DNA from: Hyphomicrobiales bacterium
GTDB lineage: Bacteria > Pseudomonadota > Alphaproteobacteria > Rhizobiales > Beijerinckiaceae
Length of the DNA: 11,510 nt
Assembly (NCBI GenBank): GCA_015655535.1
Contig: JAATEW010000411.1
Location: 1 to 11,510 of the forward strand
Direction: 5' to 3'
The notes under the pieces were generated by a model. It searched no databases. It worked only from the letters and a program-made list of their open reading frames with translations, and had not been told where the DNA came from. The translations under genes and the position numbers were made by a program. This document shows positions 6,747-11,510 of this stretch, one piece after another. Within the stretch, counting starts at the first letter, position 1, and every line of letters starts with the position of its first letter.

Positions 6747-7760
6747 ATGACGATAGCGGATTGGTATCTCCCGGTGATCTGGGCCGTCATCATCGGCGTC
6801 GCCGTCGCCATGTATGTTATTCTCGACGGCTTCGATCTCGGCCTCGGCATCTTGTTCCCCTTGGCGCAGGAAGAGCATTTTCGCGACGACATGATGTCCT
6901 CCGTCGCGCCCTTCTGGGACGGCAATGAGACTTGGCTGGTGCTGGGCGGCGGCGGCATGCTGGCCGCTTTTCCGCTTGCCTATTCGATCCTGTTCTCGGC
7001 GCTTTATATTCCGATCATCCTCATGCTGCTCGCCTTGATCCTGCGCGGCGTCGCCTTCGAATTCCGTTGGGCCGCCAAGCCCAATCAGAAATATTGGGAT
7101 CTGGCCTTTTCCGGCGGATCGATCGTCGCAGTCTTCGCGCAGGGTCTCGTGCTTGGCGGGATGCTGCAAGGCGTGACGGTCGTGGACGGCCGCTTCGCGG
7201 GCGGGCCTTTCGATTGGCTCTCGCTTTTCTCGCTCATGTGCGGCTTCGGGCTCATCGCGGGCTATGGCCTGCTCGCGACCTGTTGGCTCATGATGAAGAC
7301 GCATGGCGATGTCGCGGCCTATGCGCGAAAGCTGGCGCCGCGGTTTCTGATCGCGGTCGCGCTTTTCGCGGCGCTCGTCAGCCTGTGGACGCCGCTCCGC
7401 TATCAGCACATCGCGGAGCGCTGGTTCTCGACACCGAACATCTTCTACCTCTGGCCCTTGCCGCTAGCGACGGCTGGCCTCGGTTATCTCGTCTGGCGAT
7501 GGATCGAAAAAGGCGCGGAGGTGAAGCCCTTCTTTGGCGTCATCGGCATTTTCCTTCTGTGCTTTTTAGGGCTTGCGATCTCCTCCTATCCTTATCTCGT
7601 GCCGCCGTCGGTCGATGTCTGGCAGGCCGCCGCGGCGCCTGCCTCGCAGAAATTCATGCTGGCCGGTGTTGTGGTTCTGCTGCCGCTCATCCTTCTCTAT
7701 ACGGGCTTTGTCTATTGGACCTTCCGCGGCAAGCTCGGACCCGGAGAGAGCTATCATTAG
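6747..7760 (+). CDS. cydB: cytochrome bd-type quinol oxidase subunit II
   Basis: Subunit II (337 residues, about eight membrane helices) pairs with CydA to form the bd oxidase. Family signatures are YVILDGFDLGLGIL (23-36), PFWDGNETWLVLGGGGMLAA (55-74) and the LRGVAFEFR motif (99-107), all intact. Asp58 and Glu61 are in the conserved acidic cluster linked to proton delivery and structural stability. ATG 6747 is chosen because the first helix starts there, the GAGAGGGCGG purine run lies just upstream, and the spacing to cydA (19 nt) is typical; the frame is open back to 6636 but that part overlaps cydA. No cydX-like small membrane ORF is seen directly after it, and no cydDC assembly genes are in the window. 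The product matches CydB/CioB in length and order of motifs. Confidence 0.95.
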   Translation: MTIADWYLPVIWAVIIGVAVAMYVILDGFDLGLGILFPLAQEEHFRDDMMSSVAPFWDGNETWLVLGGGGMLAAFPLAYSILFSALYIPIILMLLALILRGVAFEFRWAAKPNQKYWDLAFSGGSIVAVFAQGLVLGGMLQGVTVVDGRFAGGPFDWLSLFSLMCGFGLIAGYGLLATCWLMMKTHGDVAAYARKLAPRFLIAVALFAALVSLWTPLRYQHIAERWFSTPNIFYLWPLPLATAGLGYLVWRWIEKGAEVKPFFGVIGIFLLCFLGLAISSYPYLVPPSVDVWQAAAAPASQKFMLAGVVVLLPLILLYTGFVYWTFRGKLGPGESYH

Positions 7761-7765
7761 ATCAT

Positions 7766-7797
7766 CCTGCTTTCAGGTTGAATCACCCAAAAGCAGG
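7766..7797 (+). terminator. hairpin after cydB, possible terminator
   Basis: CCTGCTTT (7766-7773) pairs perfectly with AAAGCAGG (7790-7797) around a 16-nt loop that can itself close with GGT/ACC. It begins 6 nt after the cydB stop, the right place to end the cydAB transcript. There is no T-run after it (TAATTGG), so it may instead protect the mRNA 3' end or act with the neighbouring palindrome. Confidence 0.4.
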
Positions 7798-7807
7798 TAA
7801 TTGGAGG

Positions 7808-7840
7808 CCGTCATGCGCGGACTTGATCCGCGCATCCTGC
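7808..7840. repeat. alphaproteobacterial REP-like palindromic unit
   Basis: ATGCGCGGA (7813-7821) and TCCGCGCAT (7827-7835) form a perfect 9-bp hairpin with loop CTTGA. With its flanks it reads CCGTC-ATGCGCGGA-CTTGA-TCCGCGCAT-CCTG, which fits the short palindrome 'GTCATGxCCGGxCTTGxxCCGGxCATCC' that recurs between genes in many alphaproteobacteria. On the minus strand it translates as MRGSSPRMT, a common spurious peptide that marks this repeat. Only one copy is present here, so the repeat status rests on recognition of the pattern. Confidence 0.7.
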
Positions 7841-7910
7841 AGAGCATGCGTAGATCACGATGATTTGGTTGCGCCGGAAAAGGCTGCGCGCTTTCCTCAC
7901 CCAGATCTAG

Positions 7911-7939
7911 TTGACAAGGCTCGGCTTTGTTTGCGTAGT
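7911..7939 (+). promoter_or_regulatory. possible promoter of the hybrid histidine kinase gene
   Basis: A perfect -35 hexamer TTGACA (7911-7916) is followed after 17 bp by CGTAGT (7934-7939), a 3/6 match to the -10. The site is about 50 nt before the kinase start. The strong -35 makes a promoter plausible despite the poor -10. Confidence 0.4.
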
Positions 7940-7988
7940 CCGCCGGATCGATCGGTATCTCCCGCGATCGTCCCACAACAGCTAAGCT

Positions 7989-9839
7989 ATGCCCGCTCTC
8001 ACCCATGTTTTTCTGCGGATGGTCTCGCTCATTGCCGGCTTTCTCGCGCTTGGTTTGATCGTCGCGGCGAGTCTTTGGCTCAGTGTGCGTCAAGCGGAAG
8101 ACACAGCGGCGCTCCGGTCGTCGGTTGCCACCGAAAGCAGTCTCGCGGCGGTTCTCTCGGCCCTGCAGGACATTGAAACCGGGCAGCGGGGGTTTTTGCT
8201 GACCGGCCAGGAGAGATATCTCGAGCCTTTTACGAGCGGACGCGAAAATCTCGAAAGACAATTCGAGATCCTGAGGCAAGAGCTTGCCGGCCACACAAGC
8301 GAGATCCCGCTTTTGTCGACTTTGCATTCCGTTGCTCAGCAAAGACTCGAAATCGCCCAAGCCGGAATCGCGGCGAAAGACGATGGGGCGGCGGCGATCG
8401 TCACGAACGCCGATCGCGGCAAAGCCGCCATGGATCGCGCGCGCGAGATCATCGCGCAAATCCGGGCTGAGGAAGCGCGCCTCATCAGCGAAAGGTCGGA
8501 GGCGGCGGATGCCGCGTCGAGCCGCGTACGGATTGGCATTTTCTCTGCCGCGATCCTGGTCGTCGGTCTCGGCATTTTGAGTTTCTGGATCAATCAGCGC
8601 CAAGTCGCCACGTTGATGGCTGCGCGAGATGCCTTGTCGGCGGCCAATGTCGGTCTCGTCCGGGAAGCTCAGGAACGCGAGCGTCTGTCCGAGCAATTGC
8701 GGCAGTCGCAGAAGATGGAGGCGGTGGGCCAGCTCACCGGCGGGATCGCGCATGATTTCAACAATATGCTCGCGATCGTAATCGGCAGCCTCAACCTCTT
8801 GAAAAAGCGGCTCGACCGGGGCGAGACGAGCGATGCCGCGCAATTGATGGACGGCGCTTTGGAAGGCGCGACGCGCGCCGCCAATCTGACCAACCGCCTT
8901 TTGGCCTTTTCCCGCCAGCAGGCGCTGACGCCCGAACCCATCGATCCCAATAAATTCGTGTCCGGCCTGTCGGATCTATTGCGCCGGACGCTCGGCGAAG
9001 CGATTCAAATCGAGATCGTCCTCGCGGGCGGGCTCTGGAAGACTCATACCGACGCCAATCAGTTGGAAAGCGCGATCCTCAATCTCAGCATCAATGCGAG
9101 AGACGCCATGCCCGACGGCGGCAAGCTGACGATCGAAACGCTCAATGCGCATCTTGATGAGCATTATGCGGCGCGGCACGTCGAGGTGCCCGCCGGGCAA
9201 TATGTTCTGATCGCCATTACCGACACTGGAATGGGCATGCCGCCCGATGTGGTGAGCCGGGCTTTCGATCCCTTCTTCACGACGAAGGAGATCGGCAAAG
9301 GCACGGGGCTTGGCCTCAGCCAAGTGTTCGGCTTCGTCAAACAATCGGGAGGCCACATCAAGATCTATTCGGAAGTCGGCCAGGGCACGACGGTCAAATT
9401 ATATCTGCCGCGGTTCCTCGGCAGCGACCAGGCCGCTGTCGAAAGCACGCGCGTCAATCGCGCGTCCGGCAGCCCGAGCGAATCGATCCTCGTCGTCGAA
9501 GATGAAGAGAGCGTCCGGACCTTGACGGTCGGCTGCCTGAAGGAGCTCGGCTATACGGTGCAGCATGCCGACGGCGCCGCCGCGGCTCTGCGCATTCTCG
9601 ACGCCGATCCGGCAGTCAATCTGCTCTTTACCGATATTGTGATGCCGGAGATCAATGGCCGCAAATTGGCGGATGAGGCGCTGCGGCGGCGTCCCGACCT
9701 CAAGGTCCTTTTCACGACCGGCTATACGCGCAATGCCATCGTCCATAATGGCGTGCTCGACCCTGGCGTCCATCTGATCGGCAAGCCCTTCACCATCGAT
9801 CAATTGGCGGCCAAGGTCCGCGACGTTCTCGACGGGTGA
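7989..9839 (+). CDS. CHASE3-domain hybrid sensor histidine kinase with C-terminal receiver
   Basis: The 616-residue inner-membrane signalling protein has membrane helices at about 9-32 and 182-201 enclosing a periplasmic CHASE3 sensor, recognised by ALQDIETGQRGFLLTGQERY (58-77). After a coiled linker, the HisKA domain carries His255 in GGIAHDFNNM. The ATP-binding domain has its N box at about 360-376 (SAILNLSINARDAMPDGG), G1 at 412-417 (DTGMGM), F box FDPFFTTK (426-433) and G2 GKGTGLGLS (436-444). A receiver at about 498-614 has acidic residues Glu504 and Asp505, phospho-acceptor Asp549 (LLFTDIVMP), Thr577 and Lys599. Everything needed for autophosphorylation and internal phosphotransfer is present. 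No response regulator or HPt gene is adjacent, so the output partner is unknown. The ligand cannot be inferred. The start has a weak ribosome binding site; ATG 8019 is a possible later start but would cut into the first helix. Confidence 0.92.
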   Translation: MPALTHVFLRMVSLIAGFLALGLIVAASLWLSVRQAEDTAALRSSVATESSLAAVLSALQDIETGQRGFLLTGQERYLEPFTSGRENLERQFEILRQELAGHTSEIPLLSTLHSVAQQRLEIAQAGIAAKDDGAAAIVTNADRGKAAMDRAREIIAQIRAEEARLISERSEAADAASSRVRIGIFSAAILVVGLGILSFWINQRQVATLMAARDALSAANVGLVREAQERERLSEQLRQSQKMEAVGQLTGGIAHDFNNMLAIVIGSLNLLKKRLDRGETSDAAQLMDGALEGATRAANLTNRLLAFSRQQALTPEPIDPNKFVSGLSDLLRRTLGEAIQIEIVLAGGLWKTHTDANQLESAILNLSINARDAMPDGGKLTIETLNAHLDEHYAARHVEVPAGQYVLIAITDTGMGMPPDVVSRAFDPFFTTKEIGKGTGLGLSQVFGFVKQSGGHIKIYSEVGQGTTVKLYLPRFLGSDQAAVESTRVNRASGSPSESILVVEDEESVRTLTVGCLKELGYTVQHADGAAAALRILDADPAVNLLFTDIVMPEINGRKLADEALRRRPDLKVLFTTGYTRNAIVHNGVLDPGVHLIGKPFTIDQLAAKVRDVLDG

Positions 9840-10003
9840 TCCGCTTTTGTCCGCTCCGCTCCAATTGCGGGCAGCGGCAAGAGCGCCGGAAGAGCTCGTA
9901 AAAGCCGCATGTCATTGAAAGGCAAGCGATTTGTCCTGTTAGCGACGCGGCACGGGAATTGAATACTTCTAAGCGAATACGAATTGTTCAACTGGAATGA
10001 GTG

Positions 10004-10336
10004 ATGGCCCTCGATTTACCTACGGTATTTAAATACCATGTCTTCGCCTGCTTTACGAAGCGCCCCGCCGGGCATCCGCGCGGGAGCTGCATCGAAAACG
10101 GCGCGGAGCCTTTATGGAACAGGCTGGCACAAAAGCTCGAGGCCAAACAGCTCGCCGACGTGCAAATGACGAGTTCGGGCTGTCTGTCCTTCTGTCGTGC
10201 AGGCCCCCTGATGGTCGTCTACCCGGAAGGCATCTGGTATCACCCGGAAAAGCCCGAAGACATCGATGAGATCATTCAATCGCATTTCATCGAAGGCAAT
10301 CCGGTCGAGCGGCTCATCATCGTGCCGCAGAAGTAA
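10004..10336 (+). CDS. thioredoxin-fold [2Fe-2S] ferredoxin
   Basis: The 110-residue cytoplasmic protein has four cysteines at 16, 29, 60 and 64, spaced C-x12-C-x30-C-x3-C. This matches the thioredoxin-like ferredoxin family (Aquifex Fd4, Azotobacter Shethna protein I), where they ligate one [2Fe-2S] cluster. The motifs YHVFACFTKR, GHPRGSC and SSGCLSFCRAGPLMVVYPEG are typical, as is the end PEDIDEIIQSHFIEGNPVERL. Such proteins carry electrons, but the partner for stand-alone alphaproteobacterial copies is not known to me. ATG 10004 has TGGA 7 nt upstream; a GTG directly before it at 10001 is an equally possible start. The gene follows the kinase after 164 nt with no visible terminator, and the flavoprotein gene begins 71 nt later, so a redox pairing with the latter is conceivable. 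Confidence 0.88.
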   Translation: MALDLPTVFKYHVFACFTKRPAGHPRGSCIENGAEPLWNRLAQKLEAKQLADVQMTSSGCLSFCRAGPLMVVYPEGIWYHPEKPEDIDEIIQSHFIEGNPVERLIIVPQK

Positions 10337-10358
10337 TCTGTTCGAAGAAATGGCGGAT

Positions 10359-10381
10359 GCCCGATCGGCTGCGTATCGGGC
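10359..10381 (+). terminator. intergenic hairpin after the ferredoxin gene
   Basis: GCCCGAT (10359-10365) pairs perfectly with ATCGGGC (10375-10381) around a 9-nt loop, 22 nt after the ferredoxin stop. No T-run follows, so termination would be weak. It ends 26 nt before the next ATG and leaves the GGGAG ribosome binding site (10396-10400) free. Confidence 0.3.
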
Positions 10382-10407
10382 TCCGCTTATGAGCTGGGAG
10401 ATGGGCT

Positions 10408-11510
10408 ATGCTTGAAACCGTGATCGTCGGCGCCGGCCTCTGCGGCCTTTCACTCGCTGCGGGGTTGCAGGCGCAAGGCCGCCCCTTCTCCATTTATGAG
10501 GCAAGGCCGCGTATCGGCGGCCGTATCTTGTCGGAACGTTCCGACAAGGCCGATATGCGCGTCGATCTCGGGCCGACCTGGTATTGGCCCGACACGCAGC
10601 CGGGCATGGTCCGTCTCGTCGCTGATCTGGGTCTCATCAGCTTTTTGCAGCACGATACGGGCACCGTGTTGCGCCTGCACGATCACGACAAGAAACCGCA
10701 TCCGACCGAAAACGAAAGCGTCCATGCGGGCGCCCGCCGCGTCGAAGGCGGCATGGCTTCCGTCATCGAGGCGATCGCCAAGAAAATCCCGGCGGAGACG
10801 ATCCATCTCGACCATGTCATCACCGCTGTCTTCGATCGCGGCACGCATGTCGAATTACATTTCCGCCATGGCGACGCGCTTGTCACCATCGAAGCCAAGC
10901 GCGTCGTGCTCGCGGTGCCACCGCGTCTCATCGAGGAACGTGTCCGCTTCGAGCCGGAACTGTCGCCCGAGCTCGTCGCCGCGATGCAGGAATCCTACAC
11001 CTGGATGGCGGCGCAGGCGAAGGCCGTGCTGGCCTATGACAAGCCCGGCTGGCGCGATGAGGGCAAGTCCGGCAATGCTTTTGTCACCCATGGGCAAGCC
11101 GTCATCGGCGAGATCTTCGATGCCTGCGACGCGACGGGCACGCGCGCCGCGATCGGCGGCTTCATCGCGCTGACGCCGGAATTGCGCGCGAGCTTCATCG
11201 ACGGCATGCCCATGTTGATGGGCAATCAGATGGGCCAGGTCTTCGGTCCCGACTATGAGCATGGCGAGCAGCATTACAAGGATTGGGCGGCGGATGAATT
11301 CACCTGCGCCCGTCTCGATATGGTGCCGCCCGAAGAGCATCCGCATTACGGCAATCCGATCCTGCGCCAGACCTGGTGGGACGGGAAATTGTACTTCGGC
11401 GCTTCGGAGACGGCGAGCTACGCCGGCGGCTATATGGAAGGCGCGCTCGATGCGGCGCGCCGCCTGATGCGCGATGTCGGCCGCTATGCGCCCTCGACCG
11501 TGGTCACGGC
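10408..11510 (+). CDS. FAD-dependent amine oxidase family protein (3' end beyond window)
   Basis: The frame is open from ATG 10408 through 367 codons to the window edge with no stop. GGGAG (10396-10400) is well placed 7 nt upstream. The N-terminus TVIVGAGLCGLSLAAGLQAQ (residues 4-23) is the FAD-binding Rossmann loop, followed by the ribose-binding Glu and the GGRI motif (IYEARPRIGGRILSE). Near the end, LYFGASETASYAGGYMEGAL (about 328-347) is the second FAD contact region of flavin amine oxidases (monoamine oxidase and phytoene desaturase superfamily). The substrate cannot be told; the aromatic stretch WYWPDTQPG and acidic middle region offer no clear match. Since the C-terminal FAD motif is already present, probably only a short tail is missing. 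The preceding ferredoxin, 71 nt away on the same strand, may be cotranscribed. Confidence 0.85.
   Translation, partial: MLETVIVGAGLCGLSLAAGLQAQGRPFSIYEARPRIGGRILSERSDKADMRVDLGPTWYWPDTQPGMVRLVADLGLISFLQHDTGTVLRLHDHDKKPHPTENESVHAGARRVEGGMASVIEAIAKKIPAETIHLDHVITAVFDRGTHVELHFRHGDALVTIEAKRVVLAVPPRLIEERVRFEPELSPELVAAMQESYTWMAAQAKAVLAYDKPGWRDEGKSGNAFVTHGQAVIGEIFDACDATGTRAAIGGFIALTPELRASFIDGMPMLMGNQMGQVFGPDYEHGEQHYKDWAADEFTCARLDMVPPEEHPHYGNPILRQTWWDGKLYFGASETASYAGGYMEGALDAARRLMRDVGRYAPSTVVT

Noticed and set aside
6606..7409. 267-codon minus-strand frame opposite cydA/cydB
   Set aside because: It is antisense to clear membrane-protein sequence and is highly charged without motifs, a shadow of hydrophobic codons on the other strand.
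6932..8176. 414-codon plus-strand frame overlapping cydB and running into the kinase gene
   Set aside because: It is long, but its first part is the alternate frame of cydB and its last part the alternate frame of the kinase; the composition is Arg/Ala-rich with no domain and it crosses the palindromic repeat.
7773..8843. 356-codon minus-strand frame opposite the kinase
   Set aside because: It includes the MRGSSPRMT peptide produced by the palindromic repeat and otherwise lies antisense to the CHASE3 and HisKA regions.
9800..9991. 63-codon minus-strand frame between the kinase and ferredoxin genes
   Set aside because: It overlaps the kinase 3' end and shows no similarity pattern or ribosome binding site.

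Overview
The window looks like chromosomal DNA from an alphaproteobacterium, most likely of the Hyphomicrobiales. The clues are a DUF1476-type F1-ATPase zeta inhibitor (a family essentially confined to alphaproteobacteria), a palindromic intergenic repeat of the 'GTCATGCGCGGACTTGATCC' kind that is common in this class, high GC with GC-rich third codon positions, and small proteins of alphaproteobacterial type. The exact genus cannot be read from the sequence; a Beijerinckiaceae or Methylocystaceae-like organism is a guess.

Layout. Positions 1-652 hold no convincing gene: a very strong intrinsic terminator (153-202) closes a transcript entering from the left, then comes about 350 nt of hairpin-rich DNA of unknown role, then a likely promoter. 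On the plus strand follow the zeta inhibitor of F1-ATPase (653-1051) and the recombinase xerC (1088-2077). The gap after xerC contains a striking cloverleaf-like inverted repeat (2118-2216) in which every central base can be assigned to one of three triloop hairpins on one long stem. Next are a minus-strand three-helix membrane protein (2279-2839), a divergent 69-residue soluble protein (2951-3160), and a convergent minus-strand membrane-anchored protein resembling the C-terminal half of alphaproteobacterial caspase/DUF4384 proteins but without the caspase (3181-4032).

The second half is entirely plus-strand: uppP (undecaprenyl diphosphate recycling, 4281-5216), the cydAB operon for a bd-type quinol oxidase of the short-Q-loop (CIO-like) class (5318-7760), a gap with a hairpin and an alphaproteobacterial palindromic repeat, a CHASE3 hybrid histidine kinase (7989-9839), a thioredoxin-fold [2Fe-2S] ferredoxin (10004-10336), and the start of an FAD-dependent amine oxidase that runs off the right end (10408 onward).

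How they fit together: most genes are housekeeping or respiratory and do not form one pathway. The zeta inhibitor and CydAB both concern energy conservation when oxygen or proton-motive force is limiting, and the ferredoxin and flavoprotein are redox proteins of unknown partner. I see no mobile element, CRISPR array, tRNA or rRNA, and no multi-gene defence-like system. The most unusual items are the cloverleaf repeat behind xerC, the unexplained structured stretch at 203-550, and the caspase-less DUF4384-like protein.
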